The notes under the pieces: generated by a model
The model's database searches: none
What the model was told of the DNA's origin: nothing
Seen by the model: the letters and a program-made list of their open reading frames with translations, nothing else
Program-made: the position numbers and the translations under genes
Part shown: in pieces, positions 10,371 through 19,712 of the stretch
Layout: every line of letters begins with the position of its first letter
Position numbering within the stretch: the stretch's first letter is position 1
NCBI GenBank assembly: GCA_015063495.1
Contig: SVUB01000003.1
Span: 1-47,266, forward strand
DNA from: Oscillospiraceae bacterium
GTDB lineage: Bacteria > Bacillota > Clostridia > Oscillospirales > CAG-272
DNA length: 47,266 nt
Direction: 5' to 3'

Positions 10371-10546
10371 TCACCTCTTGTTCTTTGTTTCTTCCGCAAG
10401 GTCTATGTATGATCTTGCCCATTCTTTAAGTTCTCGCAAAGGCAGAGAAAGCCAATACGGAACCGGTGTATGTGTTTCTCTCGACAATATCAAGCATAGC
10501 CTCATAAGTTCGTCGCAGCTGTCGTTTTTTACAACTCCGACTTCAG
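10371..10546 (-). CDS. -1 frameshift extension (gpE'-type) of the tail assembly chaperone
   Basis: After T_TTT_TTG at 10547-10553 the -1 frame reads AEVGVVKNDSCDELMRLCLILSRETHTPVPYWLSLPLRELKEWARSYIDLAEETKNKR* (stop at 10371-10373). Confidence 0.75.
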
Positions 10547-10933
10547 CAAAAAAGCCTTTGCCCTGCCTGTGAGCTTATTGAAATCATACATCGACACGTT
10601 ATCAAAGAAATCTGCGCCGATTTTTTCCTCGCAAGCCCTCACAACTACTCTTACAAGATATTCCTCGGAGAGCGTCGGAACGAGCACGGTTATACCGAGG
10701 GTCTGAAGCTCTCTGCTTATAGCCCTTGAATCTTTTCCTGTGAGCTTATCAAAGTCTATATTGAGGGCCTTTATCTCGGTTTCGCCGTATTTAACAGGCT
10801 TTTTCAGTGTATACGTAAGCCTTGTTCCTACGTTTTCTATATCATCGGTCTCTTCGTTAAAATTATCGAGAATCTTATTATCTTCATCATCGGTCTCTTC
10901 GTTAAAATTATCGAGAATCTTATTTTCTTCCAT
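10529..10933 (-). CDS. Tail assembly chaperone, unshifted product (gpE-like)
   Basis: Position between tube and tape measure; contains slippery heptamer near its 3' end. Confidence 0.8.
   Translation of the reverse strand: MEENKILDNFNEETDDEDNKILDNFNEETDDIENVGTRLTYTLKKPVKYGETEIKALNIDFDKLTGKDSRAISRELQTLGITVLVPTLSEEYLVRVVVRACEEKIGADFFDNVSMYDFNKLTGRAKAFLLKSEL
10841..10930. repeat. Two tandem copies of a 45-bp unit (10841-10885, 10886-10930), in frame
   Basis: atcatcggtctcttcgttaaaattatcgagaatcttatt[a/t]tcttc twice; encodes DEDNKILDNFNEETD-type repeat. Confidence 0.95.
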
Positions 10934-10960
10934 GGTTATAACTCCTTTATAAATAAATTT

Positions 10961-10986
10961 CGGAGAAGGGCTTTTGCCCTCCTCCG
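10961..10986 (-). terminator. Hairpin between tube and chaperone genes (attenuator/weak terminator or processing site)
   Basis: cggag-a-agggc tttt gccct-c-ctccg, weak U tract. Confidence 0.5.
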
Positions 10987-10996
10987 TTTCAAAAAA

Positions 10997-11509
10997 TTAC
11001 TTACCGAGCGCACTGCGCACTTCGGCGAGACTGTCGGTGCCGTCTGCACCAACGTCTTTAAAGTTTACGGGATCTATATCGCGGACGAGAATGCCGTCGA
11101 TATAGTCCTTGCGAGCGAGTACGCTGTATTCGCCCGAAATGCTCTGAGGAGTAGCGGGAGCAACGTCACCGCCACCGAGCTTCTTGGGAATGATATCAAG
11201 GATATGCTTATACGCTTTAACCTTGAGAGCCCCGGACGTACTATCATATTCTTCGTGTGCCGCACGGAGATCTATCGTATGCTTGCGGTTTTCTGCGAGC
11301 TTATATGCCGCTTCGGTCGCATCAGTAAATGTTATTGTGGCGGTCATTGCGTTTCTGTGTCCGGGTACGGGAAGATCTATATCACCTGCAATGCCTGCGC
11401 CGTTTACGGTAAAAGTCTTATTTTCGGTATCGGGAAGCGTTACCTTCGCAACTCCGAGATATTCACTGCCGTTTTCATATACGGCAAAATTTATTACACC
11501 GGCTTTCAT
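10997..11509 (-). CDS. Major tail tube protein
   Basis: Directly downstream of sheath; VTLPDTENKTFTVNGAGIAGDIDLPVPGHRNAMTATITF, FII-like. Confidence 0.85.
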   Translation of the reverse strand: MKAGVINFAVYENGSEYLGVAKVTLPDTENKTFTVNGAGIAGDIDLPVPGHRNAMTATITFTDATEAAYKLAENRKHTIDLRAAHEEYDSTSGALKVKAYKHILDIIPKKLGGGDVAPATPQSISGEYSVLARKDYIDGILVRDIDPVNFKDVGADGTDSLAEVRSALGK

Positions 11510-11521
11510 TTGTTACCTCCT

Positions 11522-12943
11522 TTAACCGTTAAGCGAAGATACGAGAGTATCTACGTCAAATTCGGAATACATATTGATCTGCTGCATAGGTACGGGCGAT
11601 GCGAACGTGGTATCAAGACGGATCTTTCCTCCAACGAGAGAAGCCGCAGGGTTATTGTCCGCGATATACTCGATCTGTCCACCATAGAGCTTGCCCTCGT
11701 GAATAAGTCCAGCCAGCCAAGAATTAAAGCTGTTGACAATAGAGTCGATCCTGACTCTCGTCATAGGCTTATCTATCTCGCTCCAGAAAGTATTTGTGAA
11801 GGTGTTATTTATCCAGTCATGCATACGGTTTGTGCAAATAAAGTATTCTGCAACGTCCGCACTTGCGGGATAGCACGCTGTATGATTGCCCCAAAGCACC
11901 CAACCGTCGAAATTGAATGCTGTTACTACACCTGCGGTAGTAGATACGATATCTGCCTGTGCAAGTGTCAGGTTGATATCCTCACCTGCTTCGTTGCAAA
12001 GTCCGGATATGGAAAGAGATTTGTTTGAGGGGGATTCATAAGGACATCCGCCGTTTTCGGTGTCAACGCTTGCAATTTGGCCGCATACGATAACCGACAT
12101 ATCGAAGAGATAGTCGCCAACCTTAGCGATACCCCAAGCGTCTATCATATTTTCATCCGTATATCCGTTATCGTTCTTCCACTTAAGTACCTTATCGTAT
12201 GTAGGTGCGCCTGTAGCAGAGCTGTCGATATCGCATACAGCCTTGCCATAGAATAGACCACCGATAGAAGGTGCCTTTGCTGCCATAACCGCTGCAACGC
12301 TGGGAAGCTTGGAATAACCGGGAGCGCAGATAAGATCGGGAATGATACCGAGAACTGTCTTGCAGAGATCAGCCTTCTCGATAGCCGCTTCAATATCAGT
12401 TGCTTTGATTGCAGAAGGATCTGCGGTCTTGCCCGATACGGTAAGAGATGTCGCTTCATAACCTGCGCCTTCCTTCAAAAGCTCTATAAAACATCCGTCA
12501 TCATAGATGATCTCATAGTCTGTACCCTCTGAAAGGGCCGTTTCCCCCGCCTTAACGATAAGATCGGTGGCTATAACGTCTGCAGAAAGCTTTGCAATAT
12601 GATTTTCGACCTCAACAGAAGTCTCAGCCATCGCCTCTGTGTGCTTTGAAGGATCAAAGACATTGATAAAGATCGCTGGGGACATTCCAAAAAGCTTGAA
12701 ATGCGAATACATAGCCTGACAGAGGTTCCATTTAGGAGAAAAATCGGAATTTCTCCATTCGTTGCTATATCCGCCCTTTTCCTTTGCCTCCGCAAAGCTC
12801 GTTGCAAGGACGGGAGTATCGACATAGCCTGCCGCCATATGACAAGGCCACGCTCCGATGAAAAGCGGAATACCTACAGCTGCAGTCTTTACAGCTGAAA
12901 AGGATGTGTCGCTTTTGTAAGTGTTGATTCCATGGTTAAGCAT
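11522..12943 (-). CDS. Tail sheath protein (contractile tail)
   Basis: N-term HGINTYKSDTSF...VGIPLFIGAWP and C-term MPMQQINMYSEFDVDTL, FI-like. Confidence 0.88.
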   Translation of the reverse strand: MLNHGINTYKSDTSFSAVKTAAVGIPLFIGAWPCHMAAGYVDTPVLATSFAEAKEKGGYSNEWRNSDFSPKWNLCQAMYSHFKLFGMSPAIFINVFDPSKHTEAMAETSVEVENHIAKLSADVIATDLIVKAGETALSEGTDYEIIYDDGCFIELLKEGAGYEATSLTVSGKTADPSAIKATDIEAAIEKADLCKTVLGIIPDLICAPGYSKLPSVAAVMAAKAPSIGGLFYGKAVCDIDSSATGAPTYDKVLKWKNDNGYTDENMIDAWGIAKVGDYLFDMSVIVCGQIASVDTENGGCPYESPSNKSLSISGLCNEAGEDINLTLAQADIVSTTAGVVTAFNFDGWVLWGNHTACYPASADVAEYFICTNRMHDWINNTFTNTFWSEIDKPMTRVRIDSIVNSFNSWLAGLIHEGKLYGGQIEYIADNNPAASLVGGKIRLDTTFASPVPMQQINMYSEFDVDTLVSSLNG

Positions 12944-12949
12944 AGATTA

Positions 12950-13237
12950 TCATTCCTTTCTTGTAAGTTTTTCGACAACCGCACGGTAAGCAAGGCTTAC
13001 AGTGTTGCCGCCTTCTTTGATTTTCTTTTTTGCGGACATTATATCGCTATCCGCTACGATAAGCCTTTCTATCTTGGAGCAAAATTCAATTGCGGCAGAA
13101 TTCTTTTTTAGCGCCTCCTCTCGGGTACCTGCAAAAATGCTGCCGTTTTGAATAACGCCTCTGATAGAAGGCCCAATATAAACATAAATACCGCTTTTTT
13201 CTTCGGAAGCGGTATTTTTCTTTAAGGTTTTAGCCAT
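12950..13237 (-). CDS. Phage structural-region small protein
   Basis: GIYVYIGPSIRGVIQNGSIFAGTREEAL; syntenic position before sheath. Confidence 0.55.
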   Translation of the reverse strand: MAKTLKKNTASEEKSGIYVYIGPSIRGVIQNGSIFAGTREEALKKNSAAIEFCSKIERLIVADSDIMSAKKKIKEGGNTVSLAYRAVVEKLTRKE

Positions 13238-13719
13238 GTTTCGGCCTCTCTTTCTATGGGTGGAATTAAAAATGTACCTATCATCTCTCCGGCATAGTAA
13301 GGAGCTGTATCCTCGTTATAGATAAGCCATTCAAGTTTTTCCTCGGTGTCGAGTTTGAAGCACCCACCTATTACGATGTGACGCAAGAGATCCATACGAA
13401 CCTTTTCTATGACATTGAGCAAGGCCACTGCGCCCTCCTGTTCATCTTCATGGTAAACGCAAAATATCAAGCGTATATTGACCGACGCCTGAGCGTTTTC
13501 ACCTTTTACTTGCTTGTGTGCACCGTTTTCAAGCTGTATGATGATATAGGGGGCTTTCTTTTTCGCTTCTCCGCTGCTGTCAAGGCGAAGTTTATAGACA
13601 TTCGGAGCTCGGAAGATCTCTTCCGTATCTCCCTCCTGTACCCTCTCGGGCAGAGAAAAATCCTTCACCGAATTTTCAATGAAAGATTTTAGTTTATCAA
13701 TGAGTATAGCTGCTGTCAT
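13222..13719 (-). CDS. Head-tail/tail completion protein, unknown family
   Basis: Position and size (165 aa). Confidence 0.55.
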   Translation of the reverse strand: MTAAILIDKLKSFIENSVKDFSLPERVQEGDTEEIFRAPNVYKLRLDSSGEAKKKAPYIIIQLENGAHKQVKGENAQASVNIRLIFCVYHEDEQEGAVALLNVIEKVRMDLLRHIVIGGCFKLDTEEKLEWLIYNEDTAPYYAGEMIGTFLIPPIEREAETWLKP

Positions 13720-14327
13720 TGTTTACCCTCCCAACCGTTCATTACTCGCAGCATTTCATGCTCGATTCTTTTGTCAAATGTTTCTCGCATATGATTTGCG
13801 ATCGACTCCGAAACATCATCGTTTGCATCCATCATCTGGGGTGTAGCGGGGCCGTATAACTGACGCAAAGGGAAACGTGCATCTCCCTTTCGTTCATAGA
13901 TGCCTACTACACCGCCAAACATAGCAGTAAATGCATTGTTCAGAGTTTCACGAGCGGATGAACGTTTTACTCTGGATACTACCTTGCCGTCTTTATCATA
14001 ATGGGTGTCAAAACGCACAAGCGGAATATGGGTGCCGTGATATTTGATGCTTACCTCAGTACCTGCCGACGTAGCACTTATCTGCTTACTCGACTTTGTG
14101 TATTCCTTAAAATCCGATGCGCCGATATGATACTCACTTCTGACTGCTCGTGCGGCAAAGGCTTCACCCGAAGATGAAGCCCTTTTAAGTGCTGAGCCTA
14201 TTGCTTTCTTTGCGCCTCCGGGAATACCTGCAAGGATCTTTGTTACACGGTCGAGGGATGTTGCACCGATATCATCTATCCATATCTCGCGGTCTTTATT
14301 TCCTGATGAACTATACACATTACTCAT
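13716..14327 (-). CDS. Minor tail protein Z-like (gpZ) protein
   Basis: ILAGIPGGAKKAIGSALKRASSSGEAFAARAVRSEYHI; start at internal MSNVYSSS. Confidence 0.65.
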   Translation of the reverse strand: MSNVYSSSGNKDREIWIDDIGATSLDRVTKILAGIPGGAKKAIGSALKRASSSGEAFAARAVRSEYHIGASDFKEYTKSSKQISATSAGTEVSIKYHGTHIPLVRFDTHYDKDGKVVSRVKRSSARETLNNAFTAMFGGVVGIYERKGDARFPLRQLYGPATPQMMDANDDVSESIANHMRETFDKRIEHEMLRVMNGWEGKQ

Positions 14328-14679
14328 CGTAAGCCTCCAATTCAAGGGTCACCATGCCAACCTCGCATTTTGAGGTAGCTATCTTGAAAACCGAAAAGAG
14401 CGGTTTACCGAGCGCTTTTCCCGTATCTAAAGATATTCTCTGACCTTTTTCGGGCGTTCTTCCTCCGAGATCGCTCTTTGCAACATAAAGGACTGCGGTT
14501 ATTCCGAAAGTCCCCTCCATATTCCGCACTTTTTTGTCGAGTTCTTTGACTTTTATAAAGAGGACGGAAATATCAGCGTATTCCTTGCCGTCATACCTTA
14601 CCGTGTGTTTTTCGGCAAATTCTGAATCGTTTAAGAATATGGCTTTATTATCTGCCTCTACCATGTCTTTGAAACTCAT
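14320..14679 (-). CDS. Head-tail connector region protein
   Basis: Start MSFKDMVEADNKAIFLNDSEFAEKHTVRYDGKEY, typical of proteins downstream of lambda-type capsids. Confidence 0.55.
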   Translation of the reverse strand: MSFKDMVEADNKAIFLNDSEFAEKHTVRYDGKEYADISVLFIKVKELDKKVRNMEGTFGITAVLYVAKSDLGGRTPEKGQRISLDTGKALGKPLFSVFKIATSKCEVGMVTLELEAYDE

Positions 14680-15071
14680 AAAACGGGGCTCTCCACGTCA
14701 AGAGTGGGGATTTCATTCGCTTCATTAAGAAGATTTGCCATATCCTCTTTTGAACTGCCGAACGGAATTGTAACTCCGAGTTCCTTGGCGGCTTTTCTTA
14801 AATCACCAACTGACATATCGGGACTATAAGTGATTTTTGAAGCATTCTCCGGCGTAGAAGCTGAATTTTCGATATCCTCGTTATCGGGAACGGCGTTACT
14901 TTTCTTATGAAATTCGGGTGTTCCGTCAACATACATCGCCACCCCCAGAGATACAAGGCGCTCCGCTTCTGCATCGCTGACCTCGAAAGGCGGGTCTTTC
15001 TCACTTTTCGGAATGTTCAAAATGCCCTCTCTGTGACCATAGCAACCGCTGATTATTTTGATCTTACTCAT
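14676..15071 (-). CDS. Phage head-region protein, unknown function
   Basis: FEVSDAEAERLVSLGVA motif common in small proteins after major capsid genes. Confidence 0.5.
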   Translation of the reverse strand: MSKIKIISGCYGHREGILNIPKSEKDPPFEVSDAEAERLVSLGVAMYVDGTPEFHKKSNAVPDNEDIENSASTPENASKITYSPDMSVGDLRKAAKELGVTIPFGSSKEDMANLLNEANEIPTLDVESPVL

Positions 15072-15097
15072 TGTCTTGCTCCTTTCAATCGTTAGCT

Positions 15098-16177
15098 TTA
15101 AGCTATTACATTTTCTGCGTAGATATAGGGGCAGTAGTTCTTAGGGGCAGCCAGAGGTCTGCACGCAAGGCGGAGCTTGCGGATATCTCTGTCACTGTCA
15201 ACATGGAACTTCGGTACACGGGATGCCGCATATGTAGAGTAGTCCGTAGAACCGTGGTCGATCTGTGTTACCTGACCGTACATCATATGACCACAAGCAG
15301 GAGCTGTGACCATTGCGGATGTAGCCGGGAAATACTTCTGTTCAACGTCGTTTTCGTCAACGTAGCTCTCGTCAACGCTGATGAGATTGAGCTTGAAGCC
15401 ACCGAAGTTAAGCGTTCCCATATAAACAACGCCATCATAAGGTGCGAGTTCCTGCTCTATCTGACCTATAATAACACCGCTATTCTTATCGAGGAGCTTC
15501 TGAACCTTCTCAATGTTGAGAATAGCATCTGCAACGTTCGTGCCGAGCACAAGATCAGCCGCACGGAGACCACGCTTTGAAAGCATGCGACACATATTCT
15601 TTACGTCACCGAAGAAATCTCCGTTAGCAGAGTTCCAAGTGTTCGTAACGGTGTACTTATGCTCACCGGCTTTACCTTCATGGAACTGGATATAGTGCTT
15701 CTCGCCCTTTGTTTTCTCGTCGATGTATTCCTGTATTTCGCAGGCATTGTTTATCATCGTCTGAACTGCCATCCACTCTTCACGACGCGCAATGCGACTG
15801 TCGAGGTCTGTAAGGTCTTTGAGCTGAAGCTGTGCTGCACGCTGTGCGGGAGTCTGGCCGGGATAAAGAGCTTCGCCGAAACCTCTCTTGTTGAGATCAT
15901 CAAGAGTGAGCATACGGGAAGGTGCAATATATGCAGGCTCGTACTCGTTGATAGTGAAACCGAGTCTTTCGACAGGAATGTCGCCGACTCTGGGCGAAAC
16001 ATAGCAAGCCATCTTGCGGTCGCCCTTCTTATATTCGGTCAGGACCTTATCGCAAGCGAATATGTCGCTTGCTCCGGTGGGGAAATAACGATCACGGAAG
16101 AATGATGCCTGAGGCACTATTTCTTCGGCAAGTGCGATCAGCGTATAAGTATCAAAAAAGTTAATTGTTCCGGGCAT
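15098..16177 (-). CDS. Major capsid protein (lambda gpE-like)
   Basis: FFRDRYFPTG...KGDRKMACYVSPRVG...YIAPSRMLTLDDLNKRGFGEALYPGQTPAQRAAQLQLKDL. Confidence 0.92.
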   Translation of the reverse strand: MPGTINFFDTYTLIALAEEIVPQASFFRDRYFPTGASDIFACDKVLTEYKKGDRKMACYVSPRVGDIPVERLGFTINEYEPAYIAPSRMLTLDDLNKRGFGEALYPGQTPAQRAAQLQLKDLTDLDSRIARREEWMAVQTMINNACEIQEYIDEKTKGEKHYIQFHEGKAGEHKYTVTNTWNSANGDFFGDVKNMCRMLSKRGLRAADLVLGTNVADAILNIEKVQKLLDKNSGVIIGQIEQELAPYDGVVYMGTLNFGGFKLNLISVDESYVDENDVEQKYFPATSAMVTAPACGHMMYGQVTQIDHGSTDYSTYAASRVPKFHVDSDRDIRKLRLACRPLAAPKNYCPYIYAENVIA

Positions 16178-16191
16178 TGTTTTGCACCTCC

Positions 16192-16563
16192 TTAAATGTC
16201 AGAAGCGTTCTTGAACACGATTCCGTATTTACGGAGTGCGTCAATATCTTCTGCTGTTATCGTGTAATCATCTGCGACGGTTGTCTTATCGAGATCAAAG
16301 CAACCGGCTGTATAAACAGCGGTTTCAACATCTGAAGCACCAACCGTAACGTCGTCACAAAGAATAGAGTTGACCGTACCCTCGCCTGAACCAAGGACGA
16401 TGAGCTTGCCGTCTGCATTCTTTGAGAGAATAGTACCGCGTTTGAGAACGGTTTCCTTTTCAAGTGCGGCAATAGTACCGCCTCTTACTTCTGTACGAGG
16501 GGTAAGATCGGAAATGAGACCGTCATAGTTCATTTCACCGACATTTCTGTAAAGATCACTCAT
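16192..16563 (-). CDS. Head decoration protein D-like
   Basis: GTILSKNADGKLIVLGSGEGTVNSILCDDVTV...TAGCFDLDKTTVADDYTI. Confidence 0.8.
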   Translation of the reverse strand: MSDLYRNVGEMNYDGLISDLTPRTEVRGGTIAALEKETVLKRGTILSKNADGKLIVLGSGEGTVNSILCDDVTVGASDVETAVYTAGCFDLDKTTVADDYTITAEDIDALRKYGIVFKNASDI

Positions 16564-16578
16564 ATTGGTATCCTCCTT

Positions 16579-17001
16579 TTAATTTTTGCCGAGCAGGGTC
16601 TTGACGTTGGTTCTTGCATCTGCCAGCTTCTGCTCGGGAGTTGCGGGGGCATCGCCCGAGGGAGTAGTGGGAGAAGCAGTAACGGCCGCTGCGCCGGATT
16701 CTGCAAAATCAGATGCCGCATTTGCCATAAACGCAGTACCGTTCTTTGCTGCCTTTTGTGCTGCACGGAATGCCATATCAGCCGCACTGCATCTGTTTTC
16801 GCCGTACTTTGCCTCACGGACGGTCTCAGCATCGTAAAGATGTGCTATCTCGTCTATATCGGCAAGTCTCTGGCGTTCGGTATTCGCCGCATTCGCTTCG
16901 TTTGCGGCATTTTCGGAAGTCGCAGCGGCTCTTACTTCCGCTTCGACTGCACTTGCAAGCTCCGGGTTCTCTGCCCTAAGCTCTTCAAGATTTTTTGCCA
17001 T
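16579..17001 (-). CDS. Nested in-frame scaffold protein (lambda Nu3-like arrangement), 140 aa
   Basis: In-frame ATG at 17001 with AGGAGGT (17008-17014) 6 nt upstream; MAKNLEELRAENPELASAVEAEVRAAA... Confidence 0.65.
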   Translation of the reverse strand: MAKNLEELRAENPELASAVEAEVRAAATSENAANEANAANTERQRLADIDEIAHLYDAETVREAKYGENRCSAADMAFRAAQKAAKNGTAFMANAASDFAESGAAAVTASPTTPSGDAPATPEQKLADARTNVKTLLGKN

Positions 17002-17793
17002 AGTTATACCTCCTTCATTTTTTGTGGTTATTTTATTTACATCGCCTTGGCCGGGCGTTGCAATCGGAATGTTTTCGGGAGCAGTCATACCGCGCGCTAA
17101 ATGCAGCTTTTGCCCTTTGACAAAAATAGCCGTGCGGTCTGCGCTCGCAGCAATATTCAAAGGCTCGGCATCTTCAATGATCTCATCTGCAAAACCTTTT
17201 TCAAAAGCCTCTCTGCCGGTCATTGTAGCCGTTTCGGACATCATATGCATGATCACAGCGTCGCTCATACCGCATTTTCTTTTATAAATTTCTACCTGAG
17301 CCTTATCCCAAGCATCACTTTCCTTTGCTTTGGAACGCATTTCGTCGGCATTATAACCACCAAACAGGAACGACCAAGCCTTATGTATCATGATAAGGCT
17401 TGACGGGTTTACTCTTACATTGTCGCAGGCGCACATAATCAGTGACCCTCCGGACATCGCTACTCCGTCCACAATACATACAGTTTGAATACCACTTGCG
17501 GAAATCTCACGCAAACGGTTGTGAATTAGAATAGAAACACCTGCATCGCCACCGTATGAATGCATACGCAAGGTGAGCTTTTTGCATCCCGAGGAAATAA
17601 TGGTATTCAGATCTGCCAAAAATTCATCTTGAATGATAAAATCCCCTTCTACAGGCTCTCCTGTCCAGTAATTGATAGGCTGACTCTCTACGATGTCACC
17701 ATACATAGAGATCTCTGCTTCGGTTCCGTTTGCGTTTGTCATTGCATAACAAGCGCGGCGAATATCGATCGGAATAAAGGTTTTATTCGGCAT
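16579..17793 (-). CDS. ClpP-like head maturation protease fused to scaffold domain
   Basis: MHSYGGDAGVSILIHNRLREISA...VDGVAMSGGSLIMCACD...MIHKAW, serine-protease ClpP signature. Confidence 0.92.
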   Translation of the reverse strand: MPNKTFIPIDIRRACYAMTNANGTEAEISMYGDIVESQPINYWTGEPVEGDFIIQDEFLADLNTIISSGCKKLTLRMHSYGGDAGVSILIHNRLREISASGIQTVCIVDGVAMSGGSLIMCACDNVRVNPSSLIMIHKAWSFLFGGYNADEMRSKAKESDAWDKAQVEIYKRKCGMSDAVIMHMMSETATMTGREAFEKGFADEIIEDAEPLNIAASADRTAIFVKGQKLHLARGMTAPENIPIATPGQGDVNKITTKNEGGITMAKNLEELRAENPELASAVEAEVRAAATSENAANEANAANTERQRLADIDEIAHLYDAETVREAKYGENRCSAADMAFRAAQKAAKNGTAFMANAASDFAESGAAAVTASPTTPSGDAPATPEQKLADARTNVKTLLGKN

Positions 17794-19354
17794 TTTTACT
17801 GCCCTCCTCTTGAAGTAATATAGTTTGTGAAGCAGGCGGCGGTAGGATCATATCCTCTTGCTTACGTCGTTCGGCATTATCCGTCCAGTCGCCTCCATAA
17901 TGTTCTCTTGTAACCTGTTCATTGGTTTTCCAACCTCTGTCAACAGCTATTGCATTTGCGTTCGCTTCTTTGAGCGGATCAAGATGCGTCTGTGCAGGAC
18001 CGTCCCAACGTGCGCCACACCATGCGTCTCTGACAAGCGGATCATTGAAGAATCCGGGAGCTTTTATCCGTCCGAGAGCCACCGCTTCGGCAAGCCAACG
18101 CTCGTATACAGGCTGGCAAAAATCATCTACAAGCCACGAACGACGCATTTTTATAGCTTCCCATACCTCTTCAAGTGCTCCCTTTGCGGCACTGTACGAA
18201 GAATTAAACTCCTTCATCAGCACGTCATAAGGGATTTCCATGCCTGCGCCTATCATTTTTTCATTGGTCTTTGTAAACGTCTCGAATCCTGCTGTCGGCA
18301 TCGTAGGGTTTCCGAAATTCACCTTTTCACCCGGCTGAAGATGAAGGGTCGTTCCCGGACCCATTTCATATTCGCTTTCATCTTCGCTTAAGTCGTCCGA
18401 TTCTCCGTTAGGTGCACCGATAGTGCTTCCGGCGCCGACCTCGGCAAATGGTATATCAGACGTCGGTGCTTCGGTTTCTACCCAAGCCGTAAAATACGTT
18501 TGAATCAATGCGGCCATCAGCTCAGATTCTGTGTATCGACGGAGCTGAAGGATCGGCTCAATGGCCTGCGCAAGATATGTAACTCCTCTATATTGATCGG
18601 GGCGTTCAGCGTTCATTATGTGAAGAATGTTCGGCATCCCCGTCTTTTCTCCGATGGTAGCCACTCTCTGCCATTCTGTCTGCTCGGCAGCAGCTTGATA
18701 GGGATAGGTATTGCGAATGTAATAAGCAACCGCTTTATTGCGAGAATTGATCTCCACGCCATCGAATATCTTATTTCCGTTATCGGCGCGACCTTCTATG
18801 GCTGTAAATCCCGTAGTTGATACCTTTCCTGTAGGTGTGCTTATCCTATCGGCTTCAATCAGGTGTATGCGCAACTGATGCGGATTTGTCAGCGTTGAAG
18901 CCTCTCTTGTAAAGAGCGCAAACACATCCCCCGACATGAGCCAAGATAATATAGCAAGCTGTTGGAGCCCATAGAAGTTATTTAGCCCCAATGCGTCGCA
19001 ATTCTGTTTGTTCTTTGCCCACATATTGAATTCAGCCTCGGTCATTTTCTCCCATTTCTTCGCCTCTTCCTCGGACAGGCCAAGAATAGTGCGGTTGATG
19101 GCAGATTTCATATGTAGCCCCATTCCTACAGCCTTCGTTCTGGTGGTATTGATAGCAGAAGAAGCTATTGGAGAGCTCATATACAGCATTCGGCCTCGTT
19201 GGCGCAACGTGTAATTGTTATAGTTTATATCCTCGTTCGGGGATCCGCTTCTTGCGGTAAATCCTTTCAAGGATCTCTTAGTCACGCTCGCACCGGCATC
19301 ACCATAACCTTTTACCTGTGGAGCTTTGTGCATGATCGTTTTAGGTGCGTCCAT
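17783..19354 (-). CDS. Portal protein (lambda gpB family)
   Basis: 523 aa; SPIASSAINTTRTKAVGMGLHMKSAINRTILGLSEEEAKKWE...GDVFALFTR...LIEADRISTP. Confidence 0.92.
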   Translation of the reverse strand: MDAPKTIMHKAPQVKGYGDAGASVTKRSLKGFTARSGSPNEDINYNNYTLRQRGRMLYMSSPIASSAINTTRTKAVGMGLHMKSAINRTILGLSEEEAKKWEKMTEAEFNMWAKNKQNCDALGLNNFYGLQQLAILSWLMSGDVFALFTREASTLTNPHQLRIHLIEADRISTPTGKVSTTGFTAIEGRADNGNKIFDGVEINSRNKAVAYYIRNTYPYQAAAEQTEWQRVATIGEKTGMPNILHIMNAERPDQYRGVTYLAQAIEPILQLRRYTESELMAALIQTYFTAWVETEAPTSDIPFAEVGAGSTIGAPNGESDDLSEDESEYEMGPGTTLHLQPGEKVNFGNPTMPTAGFETFTKTNEKMIGAGMEIPYDVLMKEFNSSYSAAKGALEEVWEAIKMRRSWLVDDFCQPVYERWLAEAVALGRIKAPGFFNDPLVRDAWCGARWDGPAQTHLDPLKEANANAIAVDRGWKTNEQVTREHYGGDWTDNAERRKQEDMILPPPASQTILLQEEGSKNAE

Positions 19355-19374
19355 TTTATCCTCCCATCAAAAAA

Positions 19375-19418
19375 GCGGAAGCCCGACAGCAAAGGAGCAA
19401 AATCTGTCGGTATTCCGC
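19375..19418 (-). terminator. Terminator-like hairpin between gpW-like and portal genes
   Basis: gcggaa-gc-ccgacag...ctgtcgg-ta-ttccgc followed on the minus strand by TTTTTT (19369-19374). Confidence 0.6.
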
Positions 19419-19447
19419 AGCACAGCCCTCTCGGACTAATGCTCATA

Positions 19448-19702
19448 TTAAAAATCTCTCGGCACAATAGCGAACGCTTTTCGCGACTTTCCGCCGTTCA
19501 TGATCGCTCTGTATATATCACGTTTTTTTACCGCATCCTCGATCTCACTGCCGAGAGAGTCAATATCGAATCGAGTAAGCGATCGGTTGTCGATAGTGTA
19601 ACTCTTAACTCCGCCGCTAACAAGAGCAAGTTTTGCTTCTGTCAGCTTTGTTATAAGCGTGTCATAATAGTTGAATAAGACCTTTGCCTCGTCTTTTGTC
19701 AT
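19448..19702 (-). CDS. gpW-like head-tail joining protein
   Basis: Start at internal MTKDEAKVLFNYYDTLITKLTEAKLALVSGGVKSYTIDNRSLTRFD. Confidence 0.7.
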   Translation of the reverse strand: MTKDEAKVLFNYYDTLITKLTEAKLALVSGGVKSYTIDNRSLTRFDIDSLGSEIEDAVKKRDIYRAIMNGGKSRKAFAIVPRDF

Positions 19703-19712
19703 ATATTTTACC

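Noticed and set aside
11204-12028. 274-aa plus-strand ORF
   Set aside because: Antisense to the sheath and tube genes; no recognisable domain
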